From: Thereva unica | Lineage: Eukaryota; Arthropoda; Insecta; Diptera; Therevidae | DNA length: 64,000 nt | Assembly: GCA_949987705.1 (NCBI GenBank) | Contig: OX465281.1 | Location: 240,519,143-240,583,142, forward strand | Direction of reading: 5' to 3' | Shown: in pieces, positions 53,701 to 64,000 of the stretch | Layout of the letters: each line of letters opens with the position of its first letter | How positions within the stretch are numbered: position 1 is the stretch's first letter | Translations under genes and position numbers: made by a program | Notes under the pieces: generated by a model | The model's input: only the letters and a program-made list of their open reading frames with translations | Told to the model about the DNA's origin: nothing | Database searches by the model: none

Positions 53701-56700
53701 TCTAGGGTCTTAAAAGCAAAGAATGATTAGTTTATTTTGAACTGTAAACATTTGCCGCAACAGTTCATTTAGTTATTTACTTATTTTTGGGATCTAATTT
53801 TCAAAAATCCCCACTTAGCGGATGTTTAAGTCACACACCTTTCAAATTTCTCAAGCTTATAGTATTTACAGTTCTGTAGATTTTACAATGAGTCAGTGAA
53901 TGAGTGTTATTTTACTTATAGTATAAACTGACAAATATACACAAAATTATTTATAAAAAAAACTATGCCGTCCAATTATATACCATAATCTAAAAGAGAA
54001 TTACGCTCGAAAATATTAAAAATAATCAATTACAATAAATTATTCCATTTGAAAAAAAAAAAATTGATACCCATTGCCTCTATATATAATTTTCTTCTAC
54101 CTTCTTTCTATCCATCATCATCATCAATACTACCTACATACATATGTTATAATCTACACAAAAGTTTTTAAAGTTTCATTTTATGCTAATATGTAAAAAA
54201 AATCAATAATTTCAAGATAAAATGAAATTATTACGTTTAAAATTAAATTATAAACAAAAATAGGTTAAAAACAATATTATATATAAAAGTACATAAATAA
54301 AATTTACCATTGGAACTGCTGGTATTTATATTCTTCCTTTTTGAAACAGAGTGTGAGGAATTAATCCGTGAATAAATAATTGTTCGTTTTATTTTTATTT
54401 TCTTTTTATAATTCTCTGGTGTGTGGTATGTTGTGATAAACCAAACAGCCAAAAAAATTTTTTTAAATTTTATCACAGAATTTAAATTTCACAATATTTT
54501 TTTTTGTATATATATAAGTACATATATTTTTTATGTTCTATGGAAGATATATATTGTAATATCGCACTGTTTTTTTTTTATTTAATAAATATTTTTATGA
54601 TAATTTAAATATCCTCAATTTCGAAACGGAAGTAGCTGGATTCTGATACATTTAGTTATTAAAACACTTTTAAGTGTTTATAATAATATAAACACTTTTA
54701 ATTTCTCCACGGTTCGTTTTTTTTAATTATAAATTTTAAATATAAAAAAAAATCTAAACTTTCGCGATATAAGCCGGCATCTGTACATTATTTCACTATG
54801 AGATTAAAATCGGCGTCGATTAACACATTAAATAACGCAATTAGTCACTTTAGTATCTATTTAATAAATAAAAAAAAATCAACAAGCACAAACAGCAAAT
54901 AAACAAACATATACTATGCACTGTTGCCCGCTTTTATTTATACTAATAATAATCAAATGGGGCGGGTTTAAAAAAAAAAATATCATGAAACTTACAAGCC
55001 CAAGCTCTTTTTCTTTTAGTCACTAGATTTTATGAATCACACTCTCCACTCACTATCTCTATCTTTTCACATTAAAAATTTTTAAAAAGTATGATTGAGA
55101 ATAAATAAATATAAAAATAAATTAAAATTAAAAAAAAATATATGAATAATCTTTTTCATCATCCAAAAAGCCAACGAACGAAGTGTTTTTTTTTATTTTT
55201 ATTAATGTAGGCTTTTAAAACAGGAGGTGTGCATACTAACATATAACTGAACCAACTAAAAACTTAAAACGCGCTCTTTAAAACGGAAACCGTACAAGAA
55301 ATACAGAAATTATACACTCTCGGTGTAATATCGACATTTAAAAATGGAAGAAGAAAAAAAAAAAGAAATACAAATTTTTTTGTGTGGTTCTTTTTTTTTT
55401 ATTATTTCGTTGTTGCTTGTTGGAAAAAAATCGAATCATAAAATAGACAAACGAAGACCAAGTATAGTAGATGTGAAAAACACGGCGGCACACTCACACC
55501 CGAGAAGCGTAATAATCATTTCAGTTCAAAAAACACATATTTCTTTTATTTCTTTTATTATTTTTAGAGAAGTATTGTTGTTGCTAGTTCTTTTCATTAC
55601 ACATTAATTCTTTGCCGGTTTATATTTTTTCTTTCTTGGCTTGTTCATTAGTTTTTTTTTCGTTGGATTTATTATAAATCCACCCCTCTCAATATAACAA
55701 CAACAACAAAACACTATTTCTTTTCACGGCTCCACGTCCAAGCTGGCTAAATCGGCTGGATCATATAATCAACATTTCATCTAACCAAATATCCACTTAA
55801 CAGGAAACTGCGGTGGTTGCTTGTGTCGATATGACGCACAGTACAGGGGCTCCTCCGTTTGGTGGTGCACACAAGAGTTAGAGCAAGAAAAGACACACTA
55901 AGCTTCAAAAATAATATCAAAAAAAAACCCGAAGAAAAAAAAATAATAATAATACACAGCCGACCCAAAAGATAAAATAACGACTTGGTATTTATATCGA
56001 ACATAATAGCAGTCTAATTAAACCCCGAGAAAGAAATGTTGGGAAAAAGAACAGAGAGATAGAGAGAGAGAGGGAATATAAAATATAATCCCCAACTGAA
56101 CGTCTTAAACATGTACAAAAATGGATAAAAGAATAATATCTATTCTGCTCAAAACTGAAACTCAAATGTACTGAAGGAGGGCTCCTCTCCTCGGGCTTTT
56201 CTTTTTTTTATTTGTATGAAGAATAGATGATATATCCACAAAAACCCGAAAACCCATTCAAAATCCCAACCAAGAGTCGAGGCTGTCGAAGATACGGGAA
56301 AAACGAACCGAACGAACAAACATATAACTAAATATCTATCTATCTATATATATGTAGCCTCTCAACCAAGCCAAAATATGATTATAAGGAAAATATAGAA
56401 ACTAGAACGAGAAAGAGAGAACCCGAAAAAACCGAAAAATAATACTAAGGAGGGCAAAAAAAATATCTTTTTATCCGAAAGTAATAATGCATTCAATTGA
56501 ACTCATAACAAATATCTTAAAAGGCATAAGGCGAACAAGAAGTAGTATAAGAAGAAGAATAAGAAGGAGAAAACAACGAGCGAGATGGGAAATAAAAATA
56601 TTATAATGTATGAATAGTATATATCTGCTTGCTCCGGAGAGTTTTCTGTTTTCTTGATGGTATACCTCCTCTTCTATACTCTATACACCATTGCACCAGT

Positions 56701-58405
56701 CTCGTACCTCTTTACGCCACAACGGACGGAGAGACTCGCCTTCCATCCCGATATGAATGAAAAGCGGCAGAAATGTGCTTATAATAATATATATATATAT
56801 AGGGGAGGATAAGACGAGGTACAACACAAAAAAAGAAACGAGGGAAGAAAAACGATACCATACCATACCTATACCATATACTATAGCCGCAGTTGCTGTT
56901 CTCTCCCATAAGCACAGAGACCCAAACTAACTATGCATACTACTATGAGAATAAAACGTCAATTTTAATCGCACTCTAATACACACAGCCCATGAATGGT
57001 ATTAATATTGAAATCGAGTTTACATTTACAGATGCAGAAAAACATACCCGTAGAAACCGCCCGGGTGTAGAGAGTAGAAGAAGAGACCGGGTGTGGGACC
57101 GGGGATAGACTAAAATTGTACACAATGTTCCCATTGTTATAATAAAAACGGGAACGATTCAAATTGGTTTGAAACGTGAAAGGGGAGGAATAAATCTATG
57201 ACTATATAGACTATGTGGCTCGATGACTGTGTCTATCTATTCGTACTAAGAAAGTCAGCTTTTCTGTGTTCCAAGAAATTGTACGAGCAATGGAACAGAG
57301 CAACACCAGCCGACAATGACTACGACTTCGACTGACTACGACGACGACAGTGCGCGAGTATCTCCAAGCATTTAAGACGACGTTTTTCCCAATAAATATA
57401 ATCATAGCCATTGTTTGTTCGATTTCCAATTCACATGACGTCGACTAATTAAATTTAAATCCATAATGTAAACACAAGCTGCGATCATCACTTCTGTCGT
57501 CTACCAGGACGCCTGACTAATCGGTTGGGTATTGTTGTATGTAGTCACAAAAAAAAAACCAACGTACTATATCCACCAGCAACAACAAAAACCACACTAC
57601 TAACAACCAGACAGCATCGCGGCTAAAAGAAAAACCTTTTTACCCTTAAAAATGATTATTGCTTGCTCTGCTCCTCCTTAAGGATTTTCTAATGCACATT
57701 CAACATAATCATCCTGTTTCCCTTTTATCTCATCCTTTTACTCCTCTCTCTTTTATATTATTGTACTAGCCGAGTCCGAGTTCCTTGATTTCTTGAATTC
57801 CTAACTCCTGGAGAACATGGCTCCGAAGACATCTGCTCCATTCAATTGTTCTTGCTTTTCTGTGCCAAAGAGCGCATCCTTTCAAATGCTACGATGAGGA
57901 ACAAGTATTACACGTTTTACACCAAGCCCCTTTTAGCGAGTTATCCTTCTCTCAAAAATTTGCTCCTTTTACAACAGAATGTGTATATATATGTATGTAC
58001 ATATATAGGCGCCGTAGGCAAGCAAAAAGGATGTTTTCATTAGGGGGATTGTGAAGTAGTCTGCTGCTGCTGCTGTTTTCATTCTTGTGGGTATTGCAAT
58101 TGGTGGCAAGTAGTCCGGGATAATATAATTTTTAGGGTTGGTTTGATACTTATAATTTGTGTAGGCACATGGCGAATGCCAAATGTTTTTTTTGGGGTTT
58201 TTTCGTTTTAGATAAAAATTTAGAATCCTTGTTTGTTAACTGCATTTCATGTAGACGTATTTAGTCGGTTACTGCCTTAATTCTACCATTATCGAGACAT
58301 TCTGTACGTCTTTTACAATTAATTTTCTTCAAATGCGACAGCTTCGTCTATAGACCATAGATTGGTAATAAAAGAGCAGCTGTTTTTTTCTTCTTTTTTG
58401 ATCTG
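53701..58405. other. 4.7-kb AT-rich, transposon-free region with simple repeats
   Basis: Unlike the rest of the window, it holds no LINE or transposase motif on either strand. It is dominated by A/T runs and microsatellite-like tracts: GAGAGATAGAGAGAGAGAG near 56055, (ATCT)n near 56336, (TA)n near 56790, CTGCTGCTGCTGCTG near 58061. Short open frames are all low-complexity. It looks like a long intron, UTR or regulatory domain of a gene whose exons lie elsewhere (inference). Confidence 0.5.
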
Positions 58406-59220
58406 TTAGTTGGCGGTCCGAGCAGGACGTCCGCGCAAAGGACACGCTGCTCCCGGTGCCGCTGAGTCTTGAGCTCCATTGAGGATTACTTTCCATTCTT
58501 GCCGATTTTTGGCGACGTCTCGAGCCTCGGTAGCTGATAATATTTGATTCTTTAGGTCACCACTTACTTTCGTTTCCTCAACCAATGATCCCCAATATTG
58601 GAATATCGGACTTGTTCGATTTGGGTTCTATCGAGGTGAACACACTGGTCCTCGACCCGTCCGTTGTGAGCACTTTGGTCTTTTTCGCGGCATCCGTGTC
58701 GGCGAACATTAAGTCAGTTACGAAGTTGTTGTCGTCTATCGAATGCTCCACGCATAATGGCGTCGATCACAACGCTGAAGAGAAGTAGCGAAACGACGTC
58801 TCCTTGTCGAACGCTGCTGGTTGAGCCATCGTAAGACGCTTGGAGAAGTTGGATGATTTTCAATGGCGTTCGTTTATGGATAGGTGGACACAACTTCATT
58901 GCATACTTCACAATAGACTCCGACAATTGCCATTCTTCTACATTGATATCGTCCGGTATTGCCAGCGCCGCGAACTTGTTGGATAGTGCCATTAGAAACT
59001 CTCGCCCGGATCGGAATCTTGCGTTGATCCAAACGTAGTCTAACATCGCCGTCTTTGCCGGATGGATTTCGCCAGGTGAGTTCGTGTTTGAGTGGATGGT
59101 GGAAAATGCTGTTGCCAACAATCAAGTTGTTTGACAGTGCGAATGAAAGCAGGCGTAAGCCGTTGTCGGAGACTAAAATCAATAGTTTATGGAATATTTC
59201 GAATGTGGCCAAACCTTAGA
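58406..59220 (-). mobile_element. LINE-D copy with an internal deletion, inverted
   Basis: Minus-strand frames read ISDNGLRLLSFALSNNLIVG, then EFLMALSNKFAALAIPDDIN and AMKLCPPIHKRTP. These match LINE-D (GREFQMALSNKFATLAIQDN, MELCPSICKRTQP). They are followed at once by a polymerase piece, LLQASYDGSTSSVRQGDVVS and LFSVVIDAIMRGAF. The 250 or so residues normally between are missing, so endonuclease linker and palm are fused by deletion. Confidence 0.8.
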
Positions 59221-59234
59221 TGAGAAACAGTACA

Positions 59235-59420
59235 GCTTCAGGCTTGCGATCTTCTTGTGTGTCAATGGAGAACCTCAACCAAAATATTCATCGCGTTGAT
59301 GAGTCCGACATGGTTTCTCTAGATGTCTCCAAGGCTTTTGTTAGAATATGGCATCCCACTCTGTTGATTAAACTTAAAGCTATCGGTATCGAATCACTTC
59401 TTCTTCGATGGCTCTACAAC
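59235..59420 (+). mobile_element. LINE-A fragment, first catalytic Asp region
   Basis: DESDMVSLDVSKAFVRIWHP, then TLLIKLKAIGIESLLLRWLY, corresponds to GESGLIALDISKAFDIVWHP in the 36-kb copy. About 185 bases remain. Confidence 0.7.
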
Positions 59421-59894
59421 CCAATTCAAACCCATGTTTCATACCCAAACGTAGCTAATGTATTGTTACGTTTTTACAGCTTAACGGATTCGTAGGATTA
59501 ATTAAGGAATACACTTTTTAATTATCCACACAAAAACTTATTAATTAAAAACAACCAACCAAACACAATTCAATAACAAAAACAATTCTCAAAGTTCACT
59601 TTAATCACTTGCAATTTAATATCTCACACTAGTAAATTCTATTTATCGCTTTTTAATTCACTTTTTAATCACCACTTTTCGTCTTTAGGTCACTTTTAGC
59701 ACTTTAGAACACTTTCATCGCTTTTCAAATCAAACTGATTTTCCTAAACGCCGTTGCAAATCCCTAGGCATCCTATAAAAGAAATCGATTGTTATTAATA
59801 ATATAAATCCCCTAAGTTTTCAGTAGATTTAAACATTTATTAAATTATAATATACCAAAGTTGTTTATTCAATTTACCTCCAAAACATACCAGG
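59421..59894. other. AT-rich spacer
   Basis: Very AT-rich with many CACTTT and AATCAC words. No gene or transposon terminus is recognised. Confidence 0.4.
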
Positions 59895-62366
59895 CATTGG
59901 GATGAATATAATTTGACCCTAACAGCTTACCACAAAGAGTTGAGACGTTCCAAAACGAGTGTGGCAATGGCGACTAGACTCCGAAAGCTACTTTCCAAAG
60001 ATTCCTTCAATGCAGTGGGCCCCCTCAAAAAGGACGATGGCTCCTACACCACTAACCTTGAAGTACTTGCTCAGAGAGCACTTTCCAGGGTTAATCCCCC
60101 AGACCACTTTTCTATCGGATGGTGGGTATAGTCAAAGGACCATCCCAGACCGTTATTCCCGGAGTCTTTTTGGGAACACCTTCGACCGTGATAAGGTAAA
60201 ATGAACACCGGACTCTGTTTAACCCTATAAGTCCCCAGGAGATGTATTTTTTCGGGCACTCCTTCAGAAGTGCTTCGATCTCTCGGGTCTCTTTAGAGCC
60301 ACTTTCAACTGGGGATAAATTCCAACTATCTGGAAGAAAGTCGTGGTGGTTTTTATCTCCAAACAGGGCAACAGACCCCAGGAGCTGCAAAACTCGTATG
60401 GACCTATCAGCCTAACCTATTTACTTTTGAAAACGATGGAATGGCTGCTAGACATTCATATTAGGGCAAGCTGGAGCTCTCCCTTTCTCTATATAGCTCC
60501 CAGTTCTCTTACTCGAAAGCTGAATCAACAGAAGTGGCTTTTCACCAAATGGTCAGTAAAATCGAAAAAGCCTTCCTCGCTAAGGAAACTGCTTTATGTG
60601 TGTTCCTTGACATCGAAGGTGCTTTCTATAACACTGGCTATGATTCTATTTCTAGACCACCGGCTCTTAGAAACCTGAATCCTCATACGCTTGAATGGAT
60701 ATATGCCATGCTTGTAGGTCGTGACATTTCTTTTACCGTAGGTGTCTCCACCATTAGTGTTAAGGCTATTAAGGGCTACCCTCAAGGTGGAGTCTCATCC
60801 TAGTTACTCTGGTCACTAGTTGTAGATGAATTTTTGACCAAACGATCTGAATATAGTTTCGATGTCATCGGTTATGCCAACATTGTCTCTGGGAAATTTG
60901 ACTTGACCATTACAGAGGTAATAAGAACAGCATTCCTAGACTATCAAAAATGATGTCCCACATAGGGTCTGTCAATCAACTCAAATAAGACTGTCCTGGT
61001 CTCCAAACGATACAAAGTGGACCTAGGTCCTATCTGCATCCAGAGTACCACAGTTGAGTACTTAGACTCAATCTAATATTTGGGAGTAAAGTTAGACAAG
61101 AGACTAAATTGGAACGCTCAACTGGCATACGTCATCAGTAAAGCCACAAGGACCATAATGGGCCTGCAAAAGGCTTTAGAGTAAGACATGGGGTCTTACA
61201 TCTCATATGATGTACTAGATGTACAATACGATCGCTAAAGTTAAACCTGTGGTCACTTACGCCGCTATAGTTTGGTGGCCCAAGACTGAATAGGTTACGA
61301 AAATCCTCACGTGCAGCGCACTGCAACGGATTGCTTGCCTCTACATTACCGGAGCTATGCGAATCTGTTCCGCAGCTGCAGTGGAGGCAATTATTGGATT
61401 GACGTCATTGCATAACTTCATATAGAAATCCGCCGCCATAAGTGCCTGGAGACTTCAGATCTCATCCAACTGGCCCTATCCAGTTAAAGTACACAGGGGT
61501 ATCCTTAACAATATCCCAAAAATTTCCATTTGCCGCGTTTCCGACCATATGGTTGGTGAACTGCTGTTCCAAAGGAAATTTAGGGCGGTTGGCCCGGATC
61601 ATTTTGAGTGGGAGGAACTTATCCTTCCTGGGGATCCAAAAATTCTACACTGGTTTACCACGACGCGACGGGTGAAAGATGGAATATGCTACATGGGCTG
61701 GTGTCGCAGGACCCAACTCCAAGGTCTCGATTGCAATGGGTAATTGGCCCTCTGTTTTCCAGACTGAAGTACATGCCATTGCGACTTGCACTAGGCTCAA
61801 CCTTGAGAAAGATTTGAAAGGCGTCAACGTTAAAATCTTTGCGGACAGCCAAGCTGCATCGTGGAAAAAAAATAGTTGCAGGGGGTTTTGACAAACTTCA
61901 GAGCCTGACCAGCAGAAATGAGGTCTCAATGAGGTATCGACGGAAATGAGGCTGCAGACTGCCTCACGAGCGAGGGGCGAGGTCTTAGACAGGCTAAAGA
62001 TCTTATAAGACCCTTTGCATTAAAGGGGGCACTATCACTTTAAGCAGAGCGGACCTAAGGTTGTTGGCAGGCTATTTAACTGGTCATGTAGGACTGCGGT
62101 ATCACATCCATAACCTAGGACTGTCTCAAGAGACAGAATGGCGACTCTGCATGGAAGTCGACGAGACTTCCACACATATTCTTTGTGAATATCCTGCCCT
62201 GACCTGGCTTAGAATAAGAACGTTTATCAGAGAGCTTATTAGCCCCGCCAAGTCCGATCTTCGTCAATTCAAGATCTTTTTACCTTCGCCCGGTACGCTG
62301 ATAGTCTGTTCCACTAATGGGTACGTACACAATAGACCTAACTTGGCCCCAGTATTCACTATATAG
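59895..62366 (+). mobile_element. LINE-F: degraded R1/I-like element (linker, RT, RNase H, Cys/His tail)
   Basis: Successive broken frames follow LINE order: LTAYHKELRRSKTS linker and AVGPLKKDDGSYTTNLEVLA (59.93-60.08 kb), RT start WKKVVVVFISKQGNRP (60.34), FLDIEGAFYNTGYDSI (60.61, the first Asp box), VKAIKGYPQGGVSS (60.77), YLGVKLDKRLNWNAQL (61.08), LQRIACLYITGAMRICSAAA (61.32), an RNase H remnant FQTEVHAIATCTRL and VKIFADSQAA (61.77-61.85), and the tail CMEVDETSTHILCEYPALTW (62.15-62.21). At least eight frame changes or stops occur. The GAMR-type post-palm motif plus RNase H suggest an R1/Loa/I-group element. Confidence 0.85.
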
Positions 62367-63160
62367 GTTGCCTCGTTATCCCTAAAATTCTTTAGTTATA
62401 ATTTGCTGGAAATTTATTACTTTGTGCGATTATCTTCATTATCGACACTAAAATCTATTCTTCAATCGTATTAAGTGCTTCTATAACCATTTATAAATTC
62501 GTTGCAAATTTTGAGAGTCCACAATTTTTTGTTAAAATTTCAAACGTACTTTCCATTTCTCTATAAATTTCCATTGATGTTTGATACCAAAGATATTTTG
62601 TAAAAAAATTATAAAAATTGGCACTCTGCGAATTTTTCAACTAACTAATGCAGACAACAAACCTATTATGCAAAAATAATCAATCATCAATAATTTTTTT
62701 AGTGCCATAAACAAACCCCCTATTAAAAGTTAGTTAAAAGAAAAAAAAGAAGATATTTTGTGTTAAAAATAATTGGCTTGCAATTGCAACGAAGGAACGT
62801 CAGTGTTTAGTGCATGGTTAAATGGCACGCAACAATTAAATTAATATTTTAATACGACTTATACGACTATTTTTAGATGTGGTCACAATGTATACTCATT
62901 CAATTAAAGTTTTATTTCCATTTTTTCAGAATGATTTTCTCTATAAAATTTACGAGGAATTATGTCGTAAACATTTTATTTAATAATAATTCATAATTTA
63001 CTAATAATATAAATTTGCATGAGTCACTCACAAGTCCAAGAGTTAACCCCGCATTGATCTCTTAAAAATATTTTAATGAAAAATTTAGTAGGTATAAAAT
63101 TTGATTTTTTTTATTTTAATTCACGAAGATTAATTTCGTTTCGATGATTTTTAATATTAT
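62367..63160. other. AT-rich spacer
   Basis: High-AT sequence with no recognised gene, repeat or transposon motif. Confidence 0.4.
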
Positions 63161-64000
63161 TCACCGCGAGGCGTGAGTCAAGAGAAATTTTATTCAAAAA
63201 TTCCCAAATTTAGTCACGCGCAAGTAGTCAGGCCTCAATCGGACTACTTCACACGAGAATTTCCTTCCCCAAATTTGAACGTTAACAGTTGAGCCGTGGG
63301 CATAAAACCGGCAAAGTTCAAGAATGTGAAACACACTCTCGGAATCCAAAACGACTCTACCAAGATAAATGGCCAAGGATAAAGGATACTCACGTTTTAG
63401 ATCTGCTTTAACACCTGCTCTCGACTCCCCTGGGGGACGAGAAGGGCCCCACAGAGCCTTCCGCACGATTCCAACGACGCGCCGGGGAGAACACACACGG
63501 GGGGACTGTGCCCACAGCGCGAGTGGTTTCTCGAAACTCACCACTCGCGTGTCAACAAACACAACACACCACGGTGAAACTTCTCACCACTCCACCCTTT
63601 GCTTATTTACACTAGCGGCCAAAACCGAGTAGACGGGCGAGAGGGGCCTCTACCAATATTTTCTAACTCACCAGGTCTTACCTCGGCTAGTAAACGCCTT
63701 GCACTGAAGCTGGTGACATATCCCAGCCGTACATGCATTGCATTCAGAGGCTCCATGAAATCCGGCGAATTTCGTCTGACATATAATTACATGGTTTGCG
63801 TTCCGTGCCGGCTGTCACACATAGCCCGAAAATCTAAGTAACGTGTTCATGTGTTTGTGTGATTATGCTTGTGTGTGCTATCTCGAATGCGGCAATGCAG
63901 AAAAAGTTGAAAGTAGCCCGACCTTTGCGTGGCATGCCTTCCACTCACGCAAGACCCTCTCAACTACAGGCCTTGCTGAAAATTTTTGCATATGTGTGAC
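63161..64000 (-). other. GC-richer segment with donor-like sites on the minus strand
   Basis: GC content rises clearly relative to the preceding 800 bases. On the minus strand two good splice-donor sequences occur: GAG|GTAAGA near 63681 and AAC|GTGAGT near 63390. An open frame (63562-63194) covers the second; it has no recognised domain. The pattern would fit 5' exons of a minus-strand gene or an LTR with a spliced leader. I cannot tell which. Confidence 0.3.

Noticed and set aside
53701..58405. Small peptides encoded in the AT-rich island
   Set aside because: All frames are low-complexity translations of A/T runs and microsatellites.
63194..63562. 122-codon minus-strand frame as a gene
   Set aside because: No recognisable family, and it depends on high local GC; kept only as part of an uncertain feature.

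Overview
The window is animal nuclear DNA, most likely from an insect and probably a fly (Diptera). The genes have short introns of about 44-90 bases with GT..AG borders. AT-rich spacers separate them, AATAAA poly(A) signals follow them, and most of the remaining sequence is decayed non-LTR retrotransposons (LINEs) and short inverted-repeat DNA transposons (MITEs). The species cannot be named from the sequence. I saw no rRNA, convincing tRNA, CRISPR or bacterial-type operon.

The main host content is a dispersed cluster of four same-strand paralogues of the mitochondrial F1Fo-ATPase inhibitor IF1, spread over 24 kb: IF1-1 (2147-2860), IF1-2 (14528-15102), IF1-3 (18209-18472) and IF1-4 (25650-26395). 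All share an intron placed exactly after the motif EE(E/Q/V)(Y/F)F..(K/H), and three share a short presequence exon with a phase-2 donor. They differ in architecture. IF1-4 is canonical, with presequence, Gly-rich arm, inhibitory helix and C-terminal coiled coil. IF1-2 keeps the presequence and inhibitory helix but has a different tail. IF1-3 has lost the presequence start codon and the coiled coil. IF1-1 is very divergent and has a second, partial copy of the two-exon inhibitor module behind a 44-base optional intron, so one locus could make a 109-aa or a 149-aa protein.

There are two other supported host genes. One is the 3'-terminal exon (10245-11363) of a Ser/acidic-rich protein I do not recognise. 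The other is a four-exon minus-strand gene (34281-35526) for a Myb/SANT-like DNA-binding protein whose exon phases all fit.

The rest is mobile DNA. At least seven LINE lineages are visible, labelled here A to G. A is jockey-like with nine or more fragments. B is RTE-like. C is nearly full length with frameshifts at about 20514 and 22520. D is broken at 49-52 kb, with a deleted copy at 58.4-59.2 kb. E is represented by RNase H 3' ends at 13 and 52 kb. F is an R1/I-like remnant at 60-62 kb. G has an intact 827-codon EN/RT frame at 42.6-45.4 kb and sits inside an older inverted-repeat element. Two remnants of a mariner-like DDE transposase lie at 45.8-46.8 and 52.8-53.1 kb. At least ten short inverted-repeat elements are visible, including a hAT-type element with an 8-bp target duplication (3883-4738), a cluster upstream of IF1-4 (24.06-25.37 kb), and a run of five at 28.26-30.22 kb.

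The 53.7-58.4 kb stretch differs in character: AT-rich, full of simple repeats, with no recognisable coding or transposon sequence. It may be an intron, UTR or regulatory region of a gene outside the window.
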